Of a DNA stretch of 64,000 nucleotides, positions 22,793-36,859 are shown in pieces. The notes beneath the pieces are model-generated. The model was given only the letters and a program-made list of their open reading frames with translations. It searched no databases and was not told where the DNA came from. Source of the DNA: Glycine soja (lineage: Eukaryota > Streptophyta > Magnoliopsida > Fabales > Fabaceae); assembly GCF_004193775.1 (NCBI RefSeq), contig NC_041002.1, positions 5,071,261 to 5,135,260 of the forward strand, written 5' to 3'. Numbering within the stretch: position 1 is the stretch's first letter; every line of letters begins with the position of its first letter. The position numbers and the translations under genes were made by a program.

Positions 22793-25700
22793 TTAATATA
22801 AAATTTTGTACATGTAATCTATATAAGAAAAAAACTTACACACACACGCACGCACGCATGGGCCTATACGTATTTTAGGTGGATAAATGCACCCCTCATT
22901 TTAATAAAGCCACCTATATTTGTGTCAAAAATTTATATTTAGATTCCCTAATGATTTTTTGTTATTTATCTCATACATTTCATTCGATTGTTTCATCTCT
23001 CACTCCTTCTATTTTCTTCTTAAATGTTTTGATATGATTTGTTCGATGAATTATTGATGAAAATCTCTCCGATGTTTATCCTTCTCGATTATAAATAAAC
23101 ATTTAATTTTTTTACAACTTATTTTTTTGTCTTTTTATTTTTATTTTTCCATAATACTACATATCATATTTATGTTTCTCTCTATTTTTTTCTCTTGATC
23201 TCTCTTTTCCTTTCAACTTTGATCCATTTGATCTTCGAACTTTAGGAGAAAAAATAGTATTTTTGTTTCTCATTGTAGACGGTTTTCACTATAAAGAGAG
23301 ATAAAAATCACTATTTTTTTCAAAATTCAGAGATTAAATTGATTAATATTAAAATACGAAAACTAACACCAACTTTTACTGAATGAACATGAATTAAAAA
23401 CTATTTTACCCTTAAAAATGTGTTACTGTTACTCCTATGATAAATTGATGATTCAGTGAAAACCCTATGGGAATTTGGGTTTTCCTTTCAACTGATGAAG
23501 GAACCATAATGGATACAGCTAATTGATTTGTGGCTATAAAAAAATTGAAATAAAGCTTGCATGAGCATTAGCCTTGAGGATATCATTAGAAACAGCACTT
23601 GAACTGTATTTCATAGATGCAATTATAGCAAAAATTAATGCAGAATCTGGTCATGTTGTCCTCCACTTGTCCTGGCGGTGCAGCAAACTGACCTCACAAT
23701 AATAACTTCCTATATATATGAAAGACAGATTATTGAAGATTGTTGTAAGGCAATTGGAGAAGCCTTTCTGGTTATTTTCTGTTCAGCTTTAATTGGAGGA
23801 TAAGGGAATCAGCTAGTACAAAATGTACAATCTTGGATTACCTTCTGTTTTTCAAAGGCCACTAATTTTTTAGGAGAATTCGGCGTGCTTTCAAGTTCAG
23901 AATCGTATCATCAAAATGTATTCAAGAAACTTAATTCTTCCAACAAATAATCTTTTATACATACTGATCAAGAGATCAAACTCCTGAATATATGATTAAG
24001 TATAATTATCTATTAATCTAACTATATGTCTATATTAAAAATTCAAATATAAAAAAACTGTCAAAATCTTTTTAGCTATTTTAGATTGTTAATTAGTTTT
24101 AGTTTTTGTAGTGATTTTAAAATGTTAATGTAACAATTTTAGGTAACTTTAGAATGTGAGAATACAAAAAATTTAAAACTTGCAACAGGATTAAATTGGG
24201 ATATGTTAAACTATAGTAAATAAAAGAAAATGTTATTGTAACTATAGAGATTAAAATAACAGTTAAACTTTATATAAAATCATGACATCCAATACATTTT
24301 GTGATTATAGCATATAAAGATTAATTTTTTAATCACCCAAAAAACTATCTATTAAGATAGAGTAATTCTTATATTTATTTATATTTTATGTCATATATGA
24401 TCAACTTGTTATCAGTTGACTCGAATAGGATTGGTTCTAATAAAAAATACATATGATTCAGACCTATGAATATGTGATCAACTTATATGTAGCATACTTT
24501 AGTTTGACATCTGATTTTAAATATTCCATAACTCTTCAAACGATGTTGATGTTTAATAAGGATATGTCAATGTTATTATTTATTTGTTATTATTGTTGTT
24601 TGTTAATGTTAATGTTATTATGATTTGAAAAGTAATAATCATACATCTATTTTTTCTTCCATCTCATTTTTCCTTTATTTTATTTTATTTTTCTCTTTTT
24701 ATGTATCACATTACCTATTACTTTTATAACTTTCTCTCTATTTTTTTTTCGTATCTCTTTTGTATTTTCACTCTAATCTACCCAAAAGTGGGATGAATGA
24801 ATACCACTGCTCTTATTATTTACTAGTTATGGTTTGGCTTGCAAATTTTATGTCATAAATGTTCAATGAATTGATTTTGAATTCTTAAATGTGTGTTTTT
24901 TTAATGTAAAATGTGATAATTGATTTTCTAATTTTTAAAAATCTAACACTTAATTTGAGAAGAAGTATTCATTTTGATAGTAAAAGTCAACTGTATTGTT
25001 TGGATTAGTTTTATATTAAAAAATAATCATTACTTTTATGGTAAAAGTAAAAAATAAATAATTATTTCTATTTTTCATAGTATCTCTATAATTTTGTAAG
25101 GTAGAATTGATTATTGTGTTATCCAAACACACTGTAAGATAACGCGTGAGGGAAAAAATGATAAGCTTTTTTGCCTCTGATATTAAAAAGAATAATTTTA
25201 CCTAATTTAAGTTTGCAATCTAATTCCGCGAGTCATAGAATTTATTATTTAAGAAAAAAATTAAAAATTAGAAAAGTAATTCTAATAGTAAGTAATTTAA
25301 TACATTTTACTCAAAAATTATTTTTTAGCTACTAGTCTAATATGTAACATGTTTCATTTGAAGTTAAAAATCAAACCATATATTATATTATAAGTAATAA
25401 TTGATCAGTAGTCTTAAAATAAATAAAAAATACAATAAAATTGGACTGAACTAAAAAAGCTCAAACTCTAAAGGATAATAAAATAAAATATATTAAGTAA
25501 TCGGTGGAACGAATCGAATTGGATTTTTAAAAGCAAAATCCAGGATCAGATTCAAACTCATGGAATTTGTAATGTTTCAATTTGGTCCAAATCAATGATC
25601 CAAACCAATACAAATTTTCCAATTTGGATGATTCAGATTCACTGAATTATTGGACTGATCCGAATCTGTGCTCACTCCTACATCCAATTCCCCGATTTGA

Positions 25701-26408
25701 ATTTCACAGAAAGCACCAAAGCAACGAATGATTAACCAACATCTGATCACAAAACTTCAGTTAAAATAAAAATCATTCATGTCAATTATTGTAGACATAA
25801 TTCATTTCAGCCTTTTTTCACTCCAGTATTTTTTTTTTTTTTATGATTTTGAGTATTTTTAACAACATACTTTAAAATAACTTGCCCGCTACTCCATGAT
25901 TGTGATTATGACAACTAAAAATAGAAGATTGCTCTTAGAAGTTCATATATCATAGTAACATGTTATTCTCATACTATCATATATTCATATCTCAGAGCAA
26001 AAAAGAAAAAGAAAAAAAAAAGGTGTGGTTCTCTTACATTTGGGAGCACTTTTCAATATCCTTAAGCCTACATAAAAAATCAAGCCATTGAAAGCAACTG
26101 GCATGATTGGTATTCGAGGCCCATGCAATCAACTTGACCAGTGAAAAATTAATTGCGCTGTGCCTAATTGTTCAAGTACAATTATATCCGGGTAAGGACT
26201 AAAGAGAGTTATTTAGGTGAGAATATTTAATTATTATAAGAAATAAAATAATAAATATAAATTATTAGATTACATTAATTAATTAAAATTAAGTTAAATG
26301 AACATAATTTTTTAAATAGTCGTACAATTATTATTAATTTATCATTTTAATAATTTAATTAGGGAATTTAATAACATTTACTCACATATTTTAAGAATAA
26401 ATATATTA
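22793..26408. other. AT-rich intergenic sequence
   Basis: A small ACACACACGCACGCACGCATG repeat lies at 22839-22859. The block at 23430-23900 is less AT-rich and looks as if it might be a decayed exon or promoter, but no frame gives a recognisable protein. No genes called. Confidence 0.4.
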
Positions 26409-26651
26409 GCACGTTTTAACTACAATTTTCTTAAAATATATTTAAGATGTAACTTGTTAACATATTTCTTAAAAAAAAACAGGTGGATGTATATTAGCAA
26501 ATTATTGGAAAATTTGTTTATGTATATCCACTTGTATTTTTAAAAAGAACACGTTAGTATATTGTAATTTATGATTTTTTTAAAATATATTTAAGATGTA
26601 CCTTGCTTAGGTATTTTTTCTATAAAAAACAAAATGAATGTATGTTATCAA
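26409..26651. repeat. direct duplication containing a fold-back core
   Basis: TTAAAATATATTTAAGATGT occurs near 26431 and again near 26581 with related flanks. Between the copies, AGGTGGATGTATATTAGCAAATT and AATTTGTTTATGTATATCCACTT form an imperfect inverted repeat around 26482-26534. Confidence 0.6.
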
Positions 26652-27892
26652 ATCCCTTTAATTATTATATAATTTAAATTTATAATTTCTATATTTTCAA
26701 TATAAGAATAATTAAATTTAATTTATAAGTTTTATATTTTGAAGATAAGAAATATTCTCGTTATGTATGTCTCATGTACTGATGCTTATCATGGAGATAG
26801 GAGCAAATTCTCACGCACATGTATTTATAGGTATCACTTTAAACTGAGCATTTATGTAGTACCTAATCATTTGTACAATTGTGCCAGCTCAAACACTTGA
26901 TTAAATTGTTGTGATCGTACCTGTTGCAATTTGCCTTTGCGGGCACCCCAAAGGCCCAAATACATTCGGACCTCAATCTTTTAATTATAATTTTCATAAA
27001 GAGTAATTACTTTTAAACTATTTTTATTTTAGTTTATCAAAAAAATTGGATAAAAGAATTTTAATATCCCACCATTATCAAATTCTACCAAATGAGATGC
27101 CATGAATTGAAATAACTTAACTCTTATACAATCACTTCAAAACAATTAAAATAACATAATAATATATGATTATTAATTAAGATATTTTTTTACTTTACTT
27201 TTTTTTATTAATACTTTACATTTTTTTATAATGACTGTGTTAGGAAATTATATATTTGTTGGGAGTATAATTCTTCTAAAAGAAATATGCGCAATTGTAT
27301 ACTAAGGTTATATTCGCCAAAGTTAATTTTTAATTTTTTTATTAGTTAAAAAATTTGTTTGACGGTTAAATAAACAAGTATTTTTTTAATAGTTTTTAAC
27401 GTTTTTTAAAATCTTACTTGAAGTGACATTTTTTAAAATGCTAGTTTCTAACTTTTAACTTTTTATATTTTCTTTCATTTTTATCCTCAACACATTTATT
27501 CAATTTCCTTATTATATTTTTTAAATAAATTATGATTTTATTATTTTTCTATCTTTTTACATTTTTCAATTACACTTAGTTTTACTAAACACTTATAATT
27601 TAATAAACTAGTTTTTCAATTTTCAGCTATCAATTTTTAATTATCAATTAACTTTCTAACTTTCAACTTCTAAATACTTTTTCAGCTAATTTTACCAAAT
27701 GTAACCTAATTAACCACTAATATACTTTCACTTATTTCCTATGAAAAAAATATGGTTACAAATCATATATTATAATATATTAAATCAAAAGCCATAATAT
27801 TTTGATGTATTCCTTAATGAATGTAAATATACTAAGAAATCCCCCGGATAATATAAATAAATCCACATGTTTGACAAATATTATATATATAC
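26652..27892. other. AT-rich intergenic sequence
   Basis: No feature recognised. An 87-codon ORF starting at 27802 runs into the repeat below and is not considered a gene. Confidence 0.45.
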
Positions 27893-28372
27893 TTATAGTT
27901 ATAGACCCCAAGCTGTATTTGTATCGGGTAAGGGGTCTAAGAATTATGATTCATCTTATTCTACTAATATGTTTTTATTTGGAAAAAAAATTAATATGCT
28001 TGAATTTTAAGAATAGACCAATATATTTTGAGGATGGATTTAGATTAGAGTTTAAATCGTCTTAACTCAATTTGGTGTTCTATATTATTTAAAAAAAATA
28101 ACTTTTTTAATAATTATGTAATTGTCATAAAACTAGCATAATGGATAATACTTTTAATAACATGATATTATATTTATAATGATAGTTATACTTGTATCGA
28201 GCAATGGGTTGAAGAATCATGTTCGTCTCATTCCACAAATTTTTTTATTTGAAATTAATTTTAATAGGTTTGAATTTTAAGAATTAGACCCAATATATTT
28301 TAAAAATGAGTTTAAATTATACTTCAAGTCATCTTAACTCAATTTGGTGTCCTATATTAATTTAAAAAAATA
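27893..28372. repeat. diverged tandem duplication, about 273-bp offset
   Basis: Copy one (about 27893-28100) and copy two (about 28175-28372) share GTATCG...AAGAAT, TTGAATTTTAAGAAT, AGACC(C)AATATATTTT and CTTAACTCAATTTGGTGT. They are clearly diverged, so old. The second copy runs up to the edge of the TIR element at 28375. Confidence 0.75.
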
Positions 28373-28605
28373 TAGAATTAATTAAATTTTTTATCCCTCA
28401 AATTTTTTAATTTTTACTTTTTAGCCTCTCATAAATTTTTTGATAACTTTTACTTCCTTCCTTAATTTTTTGTCAACATTTTTAATCCCTAACATTAAAT
28501 TGGATCCTTAAATGCTTATGTGATAAACAGATGTCCATCTCAACATGACATATAAAAGTTATGTAGCACCCCATGTAGTTTCACGTGACACTCTAAATAA
28601 AGTGT

Positions 28606-29089
28606 TGTTAGAATTTTAGGGGATTCTTATAAAATACTAATAATCACCTGAAACACATTACGTTAGATTATCAAGAAGAGTTTTAAGAATATTTGGATCT
28701 ATAATGATTAATCAAACAAACACAGTGGAATCTGAATCCATAGGTAATTAGTGGCTTCATGATTCTTCCTCAACCGAAACTTCTTTATTCCTTAATAGGA
28801 CCTTTGTAACTCTTTAGATGAGGAGAATAGAAACTATATGTAACGGCTTGATATATTGGGGATCATATTCATAGTCTTCTTATAGTGTGTTAACATAATA
28901 GGGTTCTCATTATCTCCTAATGGGCCAATACTGACATCTGCTCATTTTAAGTCCATATCATTTGATTTAGTTATCTAACGGACTCACTTAATTTAATCAC
29001 ATAAAATAAAATCCACTAATGATAAATAGCTAATATAATTGTCTTATAATATTAGTTCACATTAATTATTGGAATAGAAAATTCCAACA
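28606..29089 (-). repeat. 3' LTR of copia element 1
   Basis: 484 bp, TG...CA borders. Followed by ATCTCCCACTTGG, the complement of the polypurine tract. Confidence 0.85.
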
Positions 29090-29529
29090 ATCTCCCACTT
29101 GGGCTAAATATTGTAACAATTATATAAAAAATCCTTAAGCGTGCATTTGTATGTTATTTACCTTTAGACTTCCACCTTAACAACCTGGTTCATCTCATGT
29201 ATCAATAATGGAATCATTGTGGCTTTCATCACTACAACAAATGTAACTAGATCCCAATGACCACCACATCAATACACTCAATGACATAGGTCAATATGGA
29301 TAAGCAACATGAAAATTACATGCAATGTGATCTTAATCATACCTATTTCCAACTGGTGCAAACTTTATTCTTTATAGAGATCTATCCAAACACAATATAA
29401 ATATTGCAAACAAAATAAGCTAATAATAAAATGATAAACTTCAACTTTATTTTTACAGAAAATCCAAACAACAAAATGTTTGTAAACCATAAAATATAGA
29501 ACATAAGTAAGACTTCCACTAAACTAAGG

Positions 29530-29660
29530 TATTATCAGGAATTACACCCATATGAGCAATGTGCTCATGGAAAACTTTAAGTGTCATACCTTTAGTAAGT
29601 GGATTAGCTAGTATGGAATGAGTCTTTATATGTTCTATACAAATCTGTATTTTTTGAATT
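29530..29660 (-). pseudogene. copia 1 RNase H C-terminus remnant
   Basis: One minus frame reads CIEHIKTHSILANPLTKGM, then KVFHEHIAHMGV, the usual C-terminal segment of plant copia Pol. The conserved ADPLTKG motif has Asn in place of Asp. Upstream pol sequence to about 31 kb is too degraded for a frame. Confidence 0.75.
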
Positions 29661-31479
29661 CTTTATTTAACAACCAAATACTTTATGTCAATAAACTTTT
29701 ACTTGATTGAATCCTTAATAAGATCGCTAAGATATAGTCCTAATAAACATCCGATGGCTACTTAATGTTGGCGACAACAGGCAAGTCAGTTACAATAATT
29801 TAGTAATCATAAATTCTAGTATGATGTCTCATAGAAAAATATTAACTCCACCAACATGGTTAAATGTGAATCCTTTTGTGGAGTGATTGCTATTAAGACA
29901 TTTCGAAAAAATCAAAGTCAGAATACCCAATGATCTCTAAACTTCTAGACTTTCAATATGAAAACATATAGTTTCTTGTTCTCTTCAATTAACATATAAT
30001 GCGCTTTACTACTTTTTAGTGTTGCATACCAAGATTACTCATATATCACCTTAGGACTCCCACAAAAAAATATTTTATGACAATAAAAAATAAACTTAAG
30101 AATACATGATGAATTGCAATATAACTATTTTGCAACAATAAATCGTATGTTGATAGTAGGATGTCATCAACATATAATACTAAAATAATAAATTTACTCC
30201 CACTGAACTTTTAGTACATTCAATCATCAACCAAATTTACCTCAACACTATAAGAGATAATCTAGATGAATTTTGTAATACCATAGACAAGAGACTTGTT
30301 TAAAAGCATAAATGGATTTCCTTAGTTTGCATACCATAGACTTTAGATCATCTTAAACAAGGTTTTCTAGTTGCACTGTATAAAGTGTTTCATCAATGTT
30401 TCTTTACATCCATCTATGCAAAATAATTATCAAAATGATCTACAGTGTCATTATAGTCCTAAGAAATCAGAGAGAAAATCTCTTTGTGATCAATGTCTTT
30501 CTTCTTATAAAACTTTTGGCGACAAGACAAACTTTATATATCTAAATATTACCCATTGAATCCCTTTCGACTATAGATATTTATCTACAACTTATGGGTT
30601 TTACACTTTCAAGCAATTTGACAATATCCCAAATGTCATGTTCGACCATCGGTTTTATTACATCATTTATAGTATCAATCCACTTGAAAGTTAGAGCACA
30701 ACATGACTTGATTAAGGTCAATTAGACCTTCTCAGTCAACCTAATGTCATATTCATGTTCTTCAAGAAATATGACATAATTATATCAAATTACATTTTCC
30801 CTTTCTCTAGTGGATCTTCTTAATGACACTTCTTGAGGCTATTGAGTTTAAACTTTAGATGGTGCTTGAGAGAGAATTTAAGTATTGTCTTGTCTTTTAA
30901 TAATGTTAGGAGTAACATTATTATTTAATTACCATATTCATTTCTTGAACAATGGTAAGTACAAAGATTTATCTATTGTAAATAACAGGTTGTTCTTTAA
31001 AGACAACACTCTTTATGTTTCTTTCCCCTTCAAACTCAATTTCCTCAAGGAGTCTTGCACATCTCAAACATGATCTTAAAGTAGAATTTTAAAACTTATA
31101 CATGTGAGAGCTTTAAATGTAACAAAAAAAATTGTAACTAATTATCTTTAAGTTCAGCTTACCTTCATGCAGCCTATAAGGCATTGCTTCAACTGGACAT
31201 CTCCAAATGTGCATATGTCTAATGTTGGAATTTCCTTGGCTCACACCTATAGGGGTTCTTAGTGACTACTTTAATTGGTACCCTAAAAAGATATAAATTG
31301 CATTCGTTAATGTCTTTCCCCAAAGCGACTTTGGTAGAGAAGAATCAACTTCTTACCATATCTGTACAAGTCTAGTTTCATCATTCAACAACTTTGTTCA
31401 TGGTAGATTTACCTAACATTATATGTTGTAGAAAAATTTCACAATTATTGAAGAAAACACATGGGGAACTCCAAACGTT

Positions 31480-31600
31480 ACACCTTATGTCATATCTACC
31501 ATAGTATCCCCCACGGTCAGATTTGACAACCTTAATTTTCTTTCCTAGTTGAAGTTCAACTTCGGCTTTGAAAGACTAAATGTCTAGAGGCCAAAACTTT
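31480..31600 (-). pseudogene. copia 1 integrase remnant
   Basis: The minus strand shows KAEVELQLGKKIKVVKSDRGG followed by YYGRYD: the integrase core segment around its second catalytic Asp. One Glu codon of the usual GGEYYGRY is missing. The frame closes soon after. Confidence 0.7.
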
Positions 31601-33523
31601 TCATAATTAAATAAAAATTAATCATCTATGAACATAATAAAATAAATTTGTTCATTCCATGAATCCATAAGGAATAGAACACAAATATATGCATGTATTA
31701 GTTCTAAGACATCTTTATTTCTTTCCACACCTGAATTCCATTTTGTTTGTTTATTTTTCCTTTATATACTCAATATAGACTATAAGGTCCAACCAATATA
31801 AAGGATCTAGAATTTCCTATGACACAAGCATCCAAATTCTCTATTAAGAGATATGACTTAAGCGCTTATGTTATAAAGTAAAGAAATTCCCATTTAATTT
31901 TAAGTTTTGTACTACCCAAAATTGATTGCAATAAGAACACTCAAATATCCATAAAAGAACTCATAACTTGCAACATTCGAATCACATGAGAGATTAACTT
32001 TATTATTTCTAATTGAACAAAAATAACCAAATTTGTCCAAATTAGAAATAAAATTTGGTTTAATAAAGAGCTCAATATATGTCTAAACCAAATTCAAATG
32101 AAATTGAGTCTTTTAAAGCAACATAAAAGTTCTCATAACTTTAATTATAACTTTTTGTCATCGCCCACATAAAAGAATATTTCATTATAACTTGGCGGAT
32201 GACTTCATAGGTAGCATCGTATAGACATGCTTTTGTGAGTAGTAGAACCAAAATCTACCCAATAGCGTCCTTCGATACAAAACTAAATTAACTTTAAAAC
32301 AAACAAAAATGAGAAGTTTACCATTCTTTACACACTAAATAGTGTAATTGGGACTCCATTTTTTTTATATGCCTCATCCTACAAAAGAACAATGAAATTC
32401 TTTATCTTGTTTTCTTGTTTCTTTTCTAAAAATAAAAAATTATGCAATATCCTCAACTCTCAACTGACTCTTTTTTCAAACTCTAAATTTTATACATGCA
32501 TATTTGGGATTCAAATAATATGAGTAATTTAAATCATAGTAGTAACAACAACAACAATTAAAGAAGAGAACAATAAACATACATTGCACAAATAATCTTT
32601 ATGGTAAATTTCAAGACCCATACAAGATACCTAGCGCACCATTAATCCTCAATCTTTGGACGCATTGATCAAACATTGGTGATAAGTCCTATCAAATAAA
32701 GGTTGTCTTTGGACACTCCATTGCTCACATGGAAAACTTATATGATGATTACTCCGGTCAAATAATGATTGTCTTTGAACATTTTATTATTCACATGGAA
32801 AATCACACTTTATAATCATCACAAGTTTACCATCGCAAACATGTAATTATTCAACCAAATTGTGTCTTCCTTTAGGCCAAGCACAATTCACATGAATAAT
32901 TTCATGCAACATTCATGTAAATTCAATCAAATCAACTTACACAATAGATGTTACTTTGGCAACATGTTGTTTCAATCAATTTAACCAAAAAATACAAGGC
33001 AATTTAATATAATAAATGGGAGGTCTTAAAATTACACAACTTTCACATATAATTTAGTTATATAAAAATATATATAACAGAACATGCAAATATTTTGCAG
33101 AACAGACCCATCACAAGATACCTAGCACAACATTAATTCCTAGAGAAATTAATTTGTAATTGATACTCTCAACGCAATGATCAAATATTAACAATAAATT
33201 CTGTCAAATAATAGCTTTTCTTTGAACTGACTATTATTCACATGAAAGCACCTTATAATTGTCACACATTTATCATCACAGGTACAAAATATTGTTTGGC
33301 TAAATTGCGTCTTCCTTTGGGCCGAACACAATTCGCATAAATAATTTTATACAAAAATCTATGTAATTTTAATCAAATCAATTTTCATAATAGGGATTAC
33401 TTTGACAATATATCATGTCAATCAATTTAATTAAAAAAATCACTAGATATGCAAATAAATGGGAAGGATATGTTAATGCTAAATTAACTTCAAAACAAAT
33501 AAGAGCAAGATATTTATCTTTCT

Positions 33524-33721
33524 TTACACGCCATGCAGCATACCTTGGACACTTTTGTTGTGTCCAGACTTCTTGTAAGTAGCAAGTAAATTCTTCATTT
33601 TTCTTTTGTTTCTTTTGCTGAGAGCATCCTTAGTTTCCTTTTTTTTATTCTGAGAGGTCAAGTCTTCACCAAGCTCTAGCTTAAGTGCTTTTAGTTTTGA
33701 TGCCAAGTTAGACATTTTCAT
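33524..33721 (-). pseudogene. copia 1 gag remnant
   Basis: 65 codons. MKMSNLASKLKALKLELGEDL is a piece of the plant copia gag domain. It jumps to a Lys-rich stretch and a broken zinc knuckle (YKKSGH without its Cys residues). Roughly a hundred residues normally lie between these parts, so an internal deletion joined them. Confidence 0.7.
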
Positions 33722-34036
33722 TATGTACTCCCTTATATAACTTTTTCCTTTTTTTTAACAATAAATAAAAAAAAAACAAAAACTACATGCGCACAAAACT
33801 TCCTTATATATATTATGAACAGTAGTCATGAAAAGAAGTCGTTCACAAAACCAAATAACGATGCCAAAAAATAAAATACACTTGAATTTAAACCAAATAT
33901 CCAATATGGCAATATCTGAATTTGCCAAAAATGAATGTGTGTTGTTCCAAAAAAAAATTGGATTCATATAACCAAAGCAATCCAGGTATAATTAGAATCG
34001 AATAACTTTAAATCCCAATAATCTAATAGTAATGGT

Positions 34037-34049
34037 GGTTCTGATACCA
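34037..34049 (-). other. primer binding site of copia 1
   Basis: On the minus strand TGGTATCAGAACC, next to the 5' LTR end. It is a one-base variant of the initiator Met-tRNA complement TGGTATCAGAGCC. Confidence 0.85.
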
Positions 34050-34051
34050 CT

Positions 34052-34456
34052 TGTTGGAATTTTAGGAGATCCTTATAAAATACCAATAATCACTAGGAAT
34101 GCATTACGTAGATTATCAAGAAGAGTTTTAGGAATACTTGGATCCATAATGATTGATCAAACAAACGCAACAGAATCTGAATCCATAAGTAACCGGTGGT
34201 TTCATGGTTCTTCCTCAACCAGAACCTCTTTATTCCTTACTAGAACCTTCATAACTCTTCAGATTGGGACAAGAGAAATTATATGTGACGACTCAGTATA
34301 TTGGGGACCACAGTTTTCTTATAGTGTGTTAACCTAAAAAGGTTTTCATTATCCCCTAATGGGTCAACACTGACATCTGTTCATTTAAGTCTATATCTTC
34401 CGATTTAGTTGTCTAACGGGCTCACTTAATTTGATTACATAAAATAAAATCCGCTA
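34052..34456 (-). repeat. 5' LTR of copia element 1, truncated
   Basis: Matches the left LTR from TGTTGGAATTTT to about CCGCTAATGA, then stops short by about 65 bp, where duplicated internal sequence begins. Confidence 0.8.
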
Positions 34457-34643
34457 ATGAATATGTGTTGTTCCAAAAAAAAAAAATTGGATTCATATAA
34501 CCAAAGCAATCCAGGTATAATTAAAATCGAATAACTTTAAATCCCAATAATCTAATAGTAATGGTGATTTTGATGCCACTTGTTGAAATTTTAGGGGATC
34601 CTTATAAAATACCAATAATCACTAGGAATGCATTACGTAGATT
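34457..34643. repeat. second copy of copia 1 leader plus LTR edge
   Basis: Repeats 33931-34114 (from ATGAAT.TGTGTTGTTCC through the primer site to CATTACGTAGATT) with few differences, attached directly to the truncated LTR. The junction shares AATGA with the normal LTR sequence. Confidence 0.85.
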
Positions 34644-34649
34644 TTCACC

Positions 34650-35460
34650 TTTTGATGTAAGTCCTTATAAATTTTTTATTTTTCAATTATAGTCCCTTAA
34701 AATTTAAATTATAATTTCTAGTCCATAATTAATTTGTTGTCTTAATTTAGTCAATTTTAGAATACTTAATTTATTTGTTTATCCGTGTTTCTCAACGGGG
34801 CAATCTATTTATAAGTCCAATCACTTCATTTAGTGACTTTTTTTTTTGTTTTTTCCTATATTTTATCTTTTATCTCTATACATTTTTTCATTTTGCTTTC
34901 CATTTCTTATTTTACTATGTTCAACTCTATGTATTTCTCTATCCATAAAGTATATTGAATGTACAGAAATGGTTATATTAGAGTTTCTTTGCTAATATTG
35001 TCACATAATATCATTCAAATCATTATTAGCCAATAATGACAATGGTGGAAGCAGAACCAAGTGGCCCAAATATCAGCTCAACTCCCTTAGACTCACCCAA
35101 AATACCTTGAACACACCTAACTCATAATTCACTTAAAGGAAAGGCTACTTGGGCAAAAAAAATAGGAATACTTGTTGATCAACCATGGTTAAATTTGGAC
35201 CCAAAAACTCTAAAGAATGACAAACTAAATACATTTATTTTAGGCTTATTTTTATCAACTGAGCTTTTAGTTTTGGTGGGCAAATATTTAAATTCTAATG
35301 TTGATGAAGAAGAGAAACTAAAAATGACTAAATTTAGACAACAAATTAATTAAGGACCAAAAACTAGAATTTAATTTTTTTAAAGAACTAAAATGAGGAA
35401 TGAAAATTTTACTTGAAACTAAAATTCGAATTTCAAAATTTTGAAAGGACTAAAAATGAT
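34650..35460. repeat. inverted-repeat (MITE-like) segment inside the TIR element
   Basis: 34660-34760 (AGTCC.TA...TTAATTTGTTGTCTTAATTTAGTCA) is inverted-similar to 35320-35455 (TGACTAAATTTAGACAACAAATTAATTAAGGACC). It could be a small Mutator-like MITE or subterminal sequence of the larger element. No ORF. Confidence 0.55.
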
Positions 35461-35869
35461 AGTAAAAACATTGTGCTACGTGGTACCACATGAAAGTGAC
35501 ATGTGACACACCCATAAGGCTAAGACATGACACTTTCTTGGGGTGTCATGTCACACCTCCATGTGGCATCCATGTCAAGTGACTGTCATGTGTCGTGCTA
35601 ATGTGAACATTCATTTGTCATATCAGCACTTAATGAACACATTTTAACGTTGGGACTAAAAATATTGACAGAAAATAAAGGGAGGACTAAAAGTTATAAA
35701 AAAATATATATGGAACTAAAAATTAGAATATGAAAAGTTAAGGCACCAAAAAATTAATTAACCCAAAAATATAAAGTGTTTAACAATTATGTATTAGCGA
35801 TAAAATTTCCTGATATGATGGATAATATTTTTAAAAAGATTATGTTATATTGATTGATTCCATGCTTGA

Positions 35870-36859
<990 letters not shown>

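Larger units (their letters stand above)
28606..34643 (-). mobile_element. Ty1-copia retrotransposon 1, decayed and rearranged
   Basis: LTRs at 28606-29089 and 34052-34456 share sequence from TGTTGGAATTTT/TGTTAGAATTTT onward. The minus-strand orientation is shown by the initiator-Met primer site beside the right LTR and the purine tract AAGTGGGAGAT beside the left one. Between them are traces of gag, integrase and RNase H with many stops. At about 6 kb it is of normal size but cannot encode a full polyprotein. A 5-bp target duplication cannot be checked, since the right end is rearranged. Confidence 0.85.
28375..35764. mobile_element. Mutator-like TIR element (7.4 kb) enlarged by a nested copia
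   Basis: The first ~200 bp (AATTAATTAAATTTTTTATCCC..., then blocks ending in CAACATTTTTAATCCCTAAC) are imperfectly inverted-similar to the last ~200 bp, whose reverse strand reads GGGTTAATTAATTTTTTGGT. The flanks carry AAAAATATA at 28366-28374 and 35765-35773, a 9-bp direct repeat as in Mutator elements, although its low complexity weakens it. No Mutator transposase is visible inside. Most of the interior is a copia retroelement and a second inverted repeat. Confidence 0.6.
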
